Positions 17,251-28,800 of a stretch of 64,000 nucleotides of DNA are shown piece after piece. Below the pieces are notes generated by a model. It had not been told where the DNA came from. It saw only the letters and a list, made by a program, of their open reading frames with translations, and did not search any database. Source of the stretch: Edaphochlamys debaryana (lineage: Eukaryota > Chlorophyta > Chlorophyceae > Chlamydomonadales); contig JAEHOE010000019.1 of NCBI GenBank assembly GCA_016858145.1, positions 62,001 through 126,000 on the forward strand, written 5' to 3'. Positions within the stretch are counted from its first letter, which is position 1, and each line of letters opens with the position of its first letter. Both the position numbers and the translations under genes were made by a program.

Positions 17251-19804
17251 GGACAGGACCTGACAGGGGGGGGAGGGGGGAGGGGGGGCAGACATAGGGG
17301 GAGGAGGGGATCGTTCTCGAGTGTTGGTGGAAGAGGCGGGCAGAGGAGGCCAGGACGTAGCACCCTCGCATGTGCAGACCCCAGCAACCCTACGCCAGCG
17401 CCAAGATCGAGCTGTTGCGCTGTGATCGGCGCGGGGCTGCTCAAGCTTAAATTTTCGTCGTTTTGAATAGAACAGATTGAACAACAAGGCGCTGCTCGAG
17501 GCCTTCTACAGAGGACCTCTACCACAAATGAACAAACGACCCGCCCTAGACGCAGTGATCGGCAGTGATCGGCAGTGCGCTGCTTCCGTCACGGTGACCG
17601 CTGACCCGAAAGTGGGCGCCAACCGCCTGTACCATGCGGCGAGAGCCGCTACCAGCTGGACTACCGCAACGCTGGGCCCGTGGCACCCGCACTTCGGCCT
17701 GCAAGTGCGCGACCCAGCGAGCTGCCTTTCTTCGCGACCAAGCGAGCTCATTCCCCCTTTTTGCTGCCTTCCGACCTTGCAGGCCGAGCGCGCGCTGCGC
17801 CTTAACGCGCTGCGGCCCGGCAGGGGCTGCGTGGCCAAGGGCCTCAAGGCGGCCACGTTCGCGGCCGAGTGCCTGCTGCGCAAGCACGGCCGCCGCATCA
17901 ACTACACGCCGCGGGTGGGGGCGCCGGAGGCGAGGGGCTGGGCGCATTGGCAGGTGCAGGGCAACGAGGAGGCCCGCCGGGCGGGCGCCCAGCACCCGCG
18001 CCTGGACCACTGAAGCGGACTGGCGGGGGTAGGCCCTAGGTTTGGCGAGCGGTAACTAAACCGGACAGGTTTTGGGAGGACTGAGAGCTGAGCAGGGGCA
18101 CCGATGCTGTGGGGTTGTGGGCTGGTAGGAGTAAGTAAAGGACATCCGCCCCCACAAAAACTCACCTGCAGGTAGGCGATGAAGATGCGGATGATGGTGG
18201 GCAGATCCGTCTTGGCCTGCTCCTGCCCGCCCTGGCCGCCCTTGCCTCCCGCTCCAGTGCCGGGGCCACCGCGTGACATGGAATTGGCTTCTGGCAGCAC
18301 GCCGTTTCCGTCCTTGCCTCCACCGCTGCCGCCGCCTGGCCCCATCCCGTCACCCTTGCCGCCGCCGCCCTGGGTGCGGCCGCTGCCGTACCGACTGGGC
18401 CCACCGGGGCCTGCCGGTGGACGGCCGTTCTCCCATGACGCACCCGCAATCATGTTGGGGCCCGCTCGGTCCCGGTCCCCGCCTGGGCCCGACTGGGCTG
18501 TGCCCTGGTCAGAGCGCCGGCCCAAGCCGCCCGCCGGCAAGCGGTTCCCCGGGCCCAGGTTGGAAGTCATATAACCACCTGCGGTCCCGTACGGCACTCC
18601 GGCCAGGCCCCCGCCGGGCCCAGACGCAGGCCCGGATCCATAACTGCCGGTCGGTTGCAGGCTGTAGGCCCTCGGCATTCCTTGATGGGGCCAGCCGGGC
18701 ACCAGCCCACCGGCAGCCATGGGAAAGTTGTGGCCCATTGTTGCGCTGTACTGCAACTGCAAGGGGGCCTGGGCCTGCGCCGGGCCCGAGGCCCCGACCG
18801 AGGCCCCGGGGCTACCCACGCTGCCAGGCGTGCTGGTGCCCGCAGTTCCGGCAGGGTTCTGGCGGCGGCTGGGCGCCAGGCTGAGCGCAGGCTGCAGGGG
18901 CGGAGGCGGGGGCCCGGGCAGATAGGTGGGATTGAGGTTATACCCCCCGGGTATGGACCCGAGGTGGGCCTGGGCCAACGCCGCCGCCTGAGCGATGGAG
19001 GCCGCGGAGGCGAGCGGGACGGTCCGGTCGGTACCCGGGGCAGGGGCAACGGGCGGCGGGAGGAAGACCTGCGGTGCCTGGGGCGGCGGCGGCGGGCCGG
19101 CGGGCGGCGGCGGTGAGGTCCGCGACGTGTCAGCCCCCAGCGGTGCGAAGTCCGACTCTGTCTCTGCCAGTGCCGGGAGCGACCGCTCGGCGTCCCGCCC
19201 CCCTAGCTTGGGCGGCGGTGCCGGTGGCGGCGGCGCCAGTGGCGGCGCTGGCGGCGCCGGCGGCTGTGTGACTGTGGCCGCCGGACTGAGCGAGGGACTG
19301 GGCTGGAACTCTGACACCTCCCTCATGACGGGGATATTGGAACCCGCCGGCTGCAGGGATCCCGTCAGCTGCAGCAGAGAGTCCGCCGGGGCCAGCCCCT
19401 GGGCTCCACCTTCCGGCGCCGGCTCTGGCTGGCGGTCAATCAGTACCCCCACCTCGGGGGCCCCCGGTTCTCCCGGCACCGCCGCCCCCGAAACCCGCTC
19501 CCCAAAGGGTGGCCAGAAGGAGGCGGGGTCCGCCTCCGAACACGTAACCGTGCCCGTTCCCGTTCCCACAGACGCGTCGCCCAGCTCCGAGGGCGGTAGG
19601 CCCCGGCTGGCGACGACGTAGCCGCCGGGGCCGGCGATGGCGGCGGGGCCGGCGCTCGCTTGCGCTCCGTCGGCCCTGCCTTCGCCGCCGCTGTTCCGCC
19701 CATTCGCATCGCCGTTGCCGTTACCGTTGCCGTTGCCTTGGCCCCCGGCGGCGTCCGTGCTCCTGCGCTGCTGCCCACCCTGCCCCTGGCTCCCTTGGCT
19801 CCCG

Positions 19805-19849
<45 letters not shown>

Positions 19850-22800
19850 CCCCCAGAGCTGCGCCCTCCCGAGCCGCGTGCGTCCTCCTGTGACTCCCGC
19901 GGCGGCACGTTGTAGACCGAGTAGGGGCCGTCGTCAGCCATGCCCAGGCGGAGCGAGGGCGCGTTTCGGCGGTCGATGCGCTTCGAGCTGAGCGTCACCT
20001 GAGAGGGGGAGAAGCGAGTGGGGAAGACGGGGGAGGACGGAGAGGGTTTGGTAGCGTGCCCGTCCTACGTCGCCCGACAGTTGTGTGCTTGCCCTTCGGT
20101 ATAGTGACGTCTAATGAACCCCGCCCATTCACCCCTATCCGCCGCACCTGAGCCCGCAGGCTGGCGTGGATGGTCACGAAGAGTGACAGCAGCGTCAGAA
20201 GCGTAGCCAAGGAGTAGAAGAGCGCGGACAGGGCCTGCGGGGTTGGAGGGCGACAGCAAGGGCAGGAGCGGCAGAGCGGAGGAGTTGTGTGCATCGTACT
20301 GGAGCTCCCACTTCATCCCGTCACGCAAGGAAGTCCGGGACCTCACTGCTTGAGCTCAAAATATTTTCCCCGGCACATTCCCTCCCCCTTCCTGCCGTGA
20401 TCCCCCCCCCCGGGCGCACCCGAGCGGGGCACTTCACGCACGTGGCCACATCGGTCCACCCCCAGCCCAGCGCACTGCGGACGCGGGCGGAAGAATATGG
20501 AACGGCGTCAGAGTAATTGGGCTTTTGAACCGAGGTAGGGCCGGTAGCCAGGGCCGATAGCCAGTGCCCCACAAGCGACGCCTCCCGAGGCCAAGAACGG
20601 AGCCCTCGACCTTCATCCTCACCACTCTGCGCAGAGGGTGCCCGTGTATCCATCGGCACACTGCCCTTCCACGTAGTCAGGTCTGAAGGAAGGTGGCGGG
20701 GTGGATGAAGCAAGGTTAAAGACGGAGGAGGATTGGAGGGCGGGTGGGGTGCGCCTAGGCAGAGCCAGCGAGCTCAAGTGATACAGGGGTGGCGACGAGG
20801 GCATGAGCTAGCTCCCAGGGACAAGGCTGAGGGCGCCTACACGACTATCCCCTCTCATACCGTACCACCCCGCCGCTGCAGTACAGCAAACGCACATGAT
20901 TGCCGCCAGCGTCGTCAGCACCGTCTGGCTGTCGTACGTGCCATTGTACGGAGGGGAGGCGGCGGCGGCGAGCGGCGGCGGCGCAGCGGCAGCGACCTGA
21001 CATTGGGACGAATAAGTTCAACAACAGAACGAAGCCCGACAGACCGCAGCCTGTGCGGCCTACAGCTCTCCGCTTTGACCATGATCCGCTTTGCGCCATG
21101 GGACCTCTCTTCCACCCGCCCTCACCTGAGCAAGGCTGCGCAGGTGCCTCAGCCGGTGCCCCAAAGTCGGAGATCCAGATCCAGATCCAGATCCGGGCGG
21201 CGAGAGCACGGCCAGTGCTGCGTCGAGGGCTGAGGCCGAGGCGTTGACCTGGACCGCCCGGATGGCCTGGTGGCGGGAGGGGGAAGGGGGGAGGGGACCA
21301 GGAGGGGTTGAGGGGACCACGAGGGTTGAGCAAGCGAGCCCCCGAGCACCACTACCTCCCCCTCCTCCTCCGGTCCCTCTCGCCAGCTGTCACCCGTCCC
21401 ACCCCACCCCTCGATTCCCTCACCTTCCATATGCGGACCTGCAGTGCCGCCAGCGCCGCCCCACGGCCACGGTCCGAGCAGGAGTCGGAGTTGGGGCACT
21501 CATAGATCTGCAGGCGGGGGGAGTGCAAGGGGCAGGAGAAAGGTTTATTAGATACAGGACGCTAATAGATAGTTATGGTGACGCGCGCGGTGGTTTCTTA
21601 CGCTCCACTCACTACCGCACTTTTAGCAGATCAACGTCGGCGACGCGAACGCCCACGCTTGCCCTTGCAGTCACGCGCCTGGTTGCTGAAGGGGTGCACG
21701 TGCCAGTACCCGGGCGTGGGGACCAGGAAGCCGCTGCCCTCCTCGGGGGATCCGCACTGCGCACTCTCGGGGCAGGGCTGGCAGCCCTCCTGTAAAGGGG
21801 AGTGAGGGGGTGAGGGTTGACGACGGAGTGGGCATCTCTGTTTCTAGCTCTTCATATCGATGCCGCTCTGTGATGACAAGCCTCGTGTGGCGGCCTTCAA
21901 CTCCTGAACCCAACGCACCCCCGTTGGCTTGAAGTTGTACGCCCCGGGCTTGCACCTCAGGCACTCGTCCTGGTTTCCCGGGGACAGGAACTCATTCACG
22001 ATGCAGGGCCGGACGTAGACAGTGACCTGACAGGGAAGGGGAGGGGAGGGCCAGCGTGGGAAATCCAGCGAAGCCCGCCTTGAAAAAGGACCTCATCACA
22101 CGCCCCAGACTCCTCCACGCACCCCTCCCTGACCCACCCCCAACCCCAACCCCAACCCCACCGTGCTAGACTGCAGTCGGCGCTGCACGGAGCCCGCTGT
22201 GCGGCCCTCAAAGGTGACGGGGTGCGGGCCCTGCCGCGCGCGCATGCGGAGGCCGGAAAATAGGGCAGTGCCATTGGCAGCAACGACCGTGGTAGCACCG
22301 GAGACCTGGGGGATGTCGTTTGTGGAAGGGCGGACGTTGGAGACTGTGCCTCACAGCACGCTGTCTCAGGCTCCGAACCCGTGGAGCTCTGCTGCGTGCC
22401 CCCAGACGAAATCTCTGTCCCCCGCCCGCCCCCACCTCTGGCGCCACGGCGTTCACCAGCACCTCGGGCCCCGAACCCGCCGCCCCCGTGGAATTGGCTC
22501 CCAGCCAGTCGTGCACTGTCACCACCAGACCCAGCTCCGTGTTGGAGGAATAGAAGTCGGTGCGGTTTTGGACCTGAGGTTGGTGGGTGCAAGCAACGGT
22601 CAAAGCGCAGCCCGCCACCCTAGTGCTTTGCTTGGGGCCATGCTGACCCACACCACCCTTTCCCCGATACTGCCCCGTCACCATGAGAAAGAATGGGGTT
22701 GACCCTAGGTCATCGGCCCCCGCCGCCGTGTTGTTGACCCAGTGGGCGCAGGGCAGCTGCGTGTGGGGCAGCCCCTGCCAGGCGCTGTCGTTGGCGATCA

Positions 22801-25800
22801 GCGTGACGCTCCGTTGGAGGGCCGGGAAGGAGCCGTTGAAGTCGGCGGGGTTTGAACCGGCGACCCGCAGCAGCTCCAGAGGGAAGCGGTACACGGTCCC
22901 GTTGGCGTCTGACACGAGGACCGAGGAGGGGATGGAGGCGGCTTGGGAGGGGGGAGGGGAGCCCGCCGCTCCATCCCCTGTCGCCAAGACGACGCCTGGC
23001 CCTGAGGAGGGCACGGAGGCGTATCCGGAGGCGGAGGGGAGGAGGGTACCGTTGGGGCCGAGGAGGACGAAGGCGGTGGCGGAGGCGTTGGAGGGCGCGG
23101 GACCAGCGAGGGCGCGAAGCACGGCTGCCTTCTTGTCGGCTGCAAGGGCGGCGTAGGTGGCGGCGGGGCCCTTGCGGGAGGGGATCAGGAGCGTGAAGGT
23201 AGGGCTGGGGTCGGTGGGGGTGGAGCTGGCCGTCGGGTCCACCGGAGCGGCCGGCGGCGGGGCCGGGGGGGGGGAGGAGCCCAGGAGCAGCAAGGCGCGG
23301 CGCGTGTCGTCCCGGCAGGACGCCACCTCAGCAATGCCCTCGTGCTCCCAAAACACTGCACCGCCCGTGCCGCGGGCTGCCGTATTACCTGTGGGGGCAT
23401 GAGGACAAGGAGCATCAGGTGGCACGCGTGCATATGCCTTGTTGGTTATCCCTTCATATCCCTCAGACCTTGCTATCGGACCCGCGTCGGTGCAGTCGTT
23501 AATAACCCTCAATCCAGGCTCACCCGTGACAGTGCAGTTGTCGATCAACGCCCGGTAGCAGCCCGCGAGGGTGGCGCATTCACGCCCCGCCGCCACCACC
23601 AGAGCCCCGCCGTTGACGTCGGCAGAGTTACCGGCGAACTCGCATCGGCGCAGCTGCAAGGAGTGTGAGCGGGTGAGGAGGATTTGCCTTCCTTTCCTCT
23701 GCCGGCCCTGCGCCAGTGCGGCTTGAAGGATACCGCCCCACACATCCAGGCACTTACCAGGAACGTGCTGGATTCGATCCCGGCGATGCACGCGCCTCCG
23801 CCGCTGCCCTCGAAGCAGGGCTGACCAGCGGCAGTGCCGTTACGGCCCTCATGAGCCCCCAGGCCGGTAAATCCGGGCGCCAAGGGGGGGCTGCGGGCGG
23901 TGTTGGCAACGAAGCGCAGGTGTGCCATGCTTACCTGGGGACACGAAGGTTTTGAGGGCAGGTTTGAGGGGTTCAGCTTTGCGTTCCACACGAGCTCAAG
24001 CCGTAACCAACGTGACCAAACCTCTGCTTCTGTACTGGTGCACCGCCACTGCCCATCAAACTCTCAGCGCTGCTTACGTTGCGCCCAGAGTCCAGGTACA
24101 GTCCCGCGCCTCCGTTGGCGGTGTTGTTGAAGAACAAGATGGCGGGCTCGCTGCGGATAAGACGGCTCTCGGCCGGCACATAGTATGTACAGCCTGGGAT
24201 CTCCGAGCCGTCGCAAGGCCACTCGAGGCTCTCAACGATCACCTCCCAGCCTTGCGCAACCAGCGTAGCGTTTCTGACTCCAGGCACCTGCACTGTGTAC
24301 CCGTTGCTCATTTCCCAGTCTACGATGTTCACGTCACGAACATACACGGCACCCCCCAGGAGGGCCGTGTTGTGCGCAAAGAGCGCCTTGTACGGCAGCA
24401 CTCCGGGGCTGGAGGGCCCAAAAGGGGACGGTACGCCCGGCAGGGCCGCCACAGCGGGCGGCAGCGCGAACTTGAACGGCATGTTGTAGGAATACGCGTC
24501 CAGGTCTGGAGTGTTGTCGTGTAGGTAGAACCCGCCAACCCTGACCACAGCCACTGCTCCGCCTGCAGCCCGCGGGCGGGGGAAACGTCATCCAGGGCTG
24601 CGGGCCTCTCAAGGCCATCACGCCCATCCAATGACTCATCATCCATCCGAGGTGGCTGTGCTCACCGTGCAGGGCCGAATTGTTGGTCATGTTCAGGGCG
24701 TACGTGAAGGCCAGCGTATCTGCGCCCGTTATATAGGTGGCTCCACCGAACCCCGGCTGGATGGCGCTCAGTGGGTGGAGAGCAAAGAAGGGGGAGTCTG
24801 GGACGGGGCTGGTGTCAGGCCACGCCCAAGGGTCGACGGCGCTGTTGGAGTCGTAGGACTCCCAAGCGCTTGTAATATCTTTCACACGACTGCAAGCCAG
24901 GGCACCGCCCATGATTGCCGAGTTGCGCGTGAAGACGTTGTTCTCTTGGTTGAGGCGGTCACCGTCTGTCAGGCGGATCGCCCCGCCCGCATGCCGGAAC
25001 ACCTGGGAGGGGACACGGCGGGCGGTGGGCTCGTGGGTACATACGAGGTAGGAGAAGGAGGACTTGAAGGAGCGCGGTCGAGGTCAGTCGAGCAGCGGAA
25101 CAGAAGTGCGCGTGTTAATGACACAAGCTGCTGGGGCCCACCTTGTTTCCCTCAAAAGTGCACGACAAGAGCTGAAGGACCCGGAACTCCTGGGCGAAGA
25201 TGGCGCCTGGAGGGTGGGGGGGCAGCGTCGCTTGGCGGCAGCCTTGCACTGGCCCCACTCGCTTCCCGTACCCCAAGAACGACCTGTCCGGTCGCGGCCC
25301 AGCCACCTGGCCCCTGCTCCCCCAGCGCAGTCTCCACACACACACACGCCCCCGCCCACCTCCCCCGGTCTGATCTGCATACACCGCCTCAAACATGCGG
25401 AGCGGGGACACGTCAAGGTAGCCGCTGCTTATGGCGGGACTGAGCATGGCCGTGTTGTTGGTGAATTGGCACTGCTCGATGATCCAGTCTTTGCCGAGCC
25501 CGAACCGGTAGGCCGCCAGTGCGCCGCCTCGACGGCCTGTGAGCGCGGACAAGGCCACAATGTACTGAAGCTTACGAGAGGTACGGGGCCTCGCTGTTGG
25601 GGGCAAGCTCAGGCCCGCCCAAGGTGCGTCAAAGGGCCCGCGCTGATTACACACCTGCAACATTGTTGGTAAAGTTGGAGTCCTTGATGGAGCAGTCAAG
25701 GTCGGTTGCGACGGTCTCGGTCTGCGTGGATTGCCACAGCAGCAGCGCTCCTCCGTCTCCGTAGATGGCCCAGTTGTCGGTGAAGCTGGGAGGGGCGCGC

Positions 25801-28800
25801 GGGAGGGGCGAAATGGCACCGGGGTCGAGTGGGCAGGGGCAGGGTGGGCAGGGAGGCCTTGATATGGACCCCCAAGCCAGCCATAGGCGCACTCACTTGC
25901 AGTTTTCAAATTGAGCCGCGTAGATCTCCCGCATGTGAACTGTGGGGCGGCATGGAGCATGGACGCGCATTGGGAGCATTGGGTCGATCGGGCGCACGCA
26001 CAAAACCCCAAGTGCCACCCGCCGCCGTCTCGCTCCCGCAAACCTCAGCTAGGATACATTGGCCGCACTTATCGGAGCAGGCAACCCCATCCCACTAACC
26101 CACCTGCTCCGCCCCCCGAAGGCGATGAGTTGTTCGTAAAGCTGCTGTCCAACACCCTCACGCCCCCGCTGCCGATTTGCTTGGCCTGATAGCCGCCGCC
26201 ACCTGTGATGGGCAAGTAGGGCCAAATCAGCTGATACTGGTCAGGAAGGTGCAAGGCCCACGCACCATGACATCACGCCCAAAAAGGACTCACCGAACCC
26301 CTGTCCCGCGAAAGGCCAAGCAATGTCGTAGGTTTGGACGTTGTGCTCAAACACGGTGTCCTTGACAGTCGCTGCGCCGCTGATCCATTCCGTGACGAGG
26401 CCGCCATTTCGGTTGCCGGTAAACCTGGGGCGATCGGAGCATGGAGGAATAAGGGATAAACGCGCTCCAGGGGAGATGCCTCCTTCCAAGACATGTCTGG
26501 ATCGGGTAGCATAGCGTGATCGAGCGCTTGCATGCGGCTCCAAGGAGTGCCCCTTACATAGACCCAAGGCTAGTGGTCATGAATGGAAGGGCAGACACAG
26601 AACAGACACACACGCGTCGCATGCATGCTTGTGGACTGCCTTAAGCCCCGGCCCCTCCAAACCACCAAAATAGAAGCGCCCACCTGCAGCCCCTGACCAG
26701 AACATTTGCCACGAACGAGATGAGCGCCGGCCGCTCGTCCGTCGTACACTTGGACGCATCTTCAGCACCCCACGGCATGCGCCTGCGGTTGAGTGTCGCT
26801 TATGCAACGGCCTGCTGGATGCTTCACCTGTTCCGCTTAGTCCGCTCACCTAGTCCGCGCGCCAGACCCTCGCTAAGCTTAAGCATAGACCCGCGCTCAC
26901 TTGCAGTAATGCCGCGCGAAGCTCGTGTTGGAAAGCGTGACAGCCGCTGACGTGGTGAGGTCTTCGAGGCCGTACCCGGTGGGCACCTCGTTCCCGAGAA
27001 TGTACAGAGTTCCGGACATGTAAGAGCCGTTCTCTGCGGGTGCGGATCGGCTGGGGTTAGTCGGGCGATGCATAGCGCCAGGAGACGCCGGCCTTGTGGG
27101 GAAGGTCTGGTAGGGGGTTGACCGGCTCAGCCCTGCCCCGGGATGGACGTCCCGCATTACTTGTCCCCTCCCCCTTCCTCACCCTCGAACACGCAATCCC
27201 GAACGATGGCTGCGTTGATGATGCCGCCGAGGGTGGACATCTTGATCTGAGGGTGCCCAGGGTGGGGGCCAAAGCAAGGCATGCCTCAGATCGTAGTATT
27301 GTGGGCAGATGCACATCAAAGCCACAGCTTGGTCCGCTGGTCCCACCAGCACGAGATGCGCCATCCCGGCTCCGATGCTTGCGTTCGGTGTGAAGGCGAA
27401 GTCGAGACCTTCAAACGGTGCCACGCTGATGAAGCTGTTGAAGAAGAGGAAGCGCTGAGGAGACGTGGGGTTGCCTGCAGGGGTTGGGCGATGTAAGAGT
27501 ACGGGTGTACTGGGCGAGAAGCAAGCGCGTGTACTCTCCCGGGTGTACCGCGCACCCCACGCCACTCGGCCCCCGCCTGCGGTGCTGTACTCACCCACGA
27601 ATGCCGAGTCCTCCACGACCGCTTCGTCCCGCACCTCATCCAGCCACACAGCGCCAGTGGTGCGGGTGGCCTGCAGGGAAGATGGAGGCAGGTGAACAGA
27701 GCAAACAGAGGCAGCGTGTTTCGCACACTGAGACGCTTACTGGAGTCTACATCGCCTAGCCCGGCCGCGTGGCCATCCCCTGCTGCCAGGGCGTAACGCG
27801 CGCACCCACCGTGCAGTTGGTGACGCGGGCGTTGCGGGCCCAGCGCACCCACACGGCAGGGAAACCGCTCGTGTGGTCGGACAGGGACACGTCCTTCAGA
27901 GTGATGTCCGCGCTGTGACGGAGGATCTCCGTGGCATTGTTCGGGGTGCCCGCCAGCTCAGCCCAGTCTGTAAGGCAATGGACCAGGCATAGAGCAGAGC
28001 GTTAATCGACACCCGAGCGCCCGGGACAGGCATCTGCTTGCCCCCTACCTTGTGCGCCGTGCTGCCTAAACGAACCCCACCAGTAGCAGGACTACCCTAG
28101 TTTCGTACCACCTACCCCTCCTTAATACCCTGGAACCGCGTCCCCTTCCCCACCTGCCCTACCTGCCCCTCCCCGCCTTTCCGTTGCCCGCCCAGCCAGG
28201 GCATACCCCTCAGCCCCTTCCTCGCACCAACCTGTGGCAGTGCTCATGAAGCCTGCTCCGTCATTGCCGCTGAACTCGGCCCCCGTCATGCTCACACGCA
28301 ACATGGGTGGCTGCCCCTCCAGGGCCCCAGGCCAGGGCGAGTTGCGCTGGTGGATTACGATCGCGCCAAGCGTACGGCCAGTCACGGTGCCCAGGTACTG
28401 GAGGAAATCCCAATACCTCGCATCCTTGATGCCGTCTCCCTGGGCGCAAGGGAGGCCAGTAGGGGCTGAGTTTGGGGCTGCTCGTGTAAGGCAGGCAGGC
28501 TCGTGCAGGGGCACAGTGTGTCGCCCCAAGAAGCCAGCTCCACCAGGCCTTGTGCGCGAACGTCCGCTTGGTCCACCGTCGTGGCCCCCCTTGGTACACC
28601 TCCACGCCCTCCAGCTACGGGTCGCAGCCCCACCTTCTGCCAGTAGTCGATGATGGGGTAGGTGTAGGTGAGCCACGGCATCATGGCCGCAAACAACTTG
28701 AAGCCGGTGCCAAAGTCCTCGAGCGTGCCGGCACTGCTCACGACAAAGGGCGCACCCGGCAGCGGCAGGCGCCCCACGTCCACCGCGGGCTGCCACTTGA

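Noticed and set aside
22140..22165. CCCCAA repeats as interstitial telomere
   Set aside because: Only about four units in an intron, and the chlamydomonad telomere repeat is TTTTAGGG-type.
22208..23791. Single 527-codon minus-strand exon
   Set aside because: The frame runs through introns with good donor and acceptor sites; only about 23.39-22.66 kb and the neighbouring short exons fit the protein.
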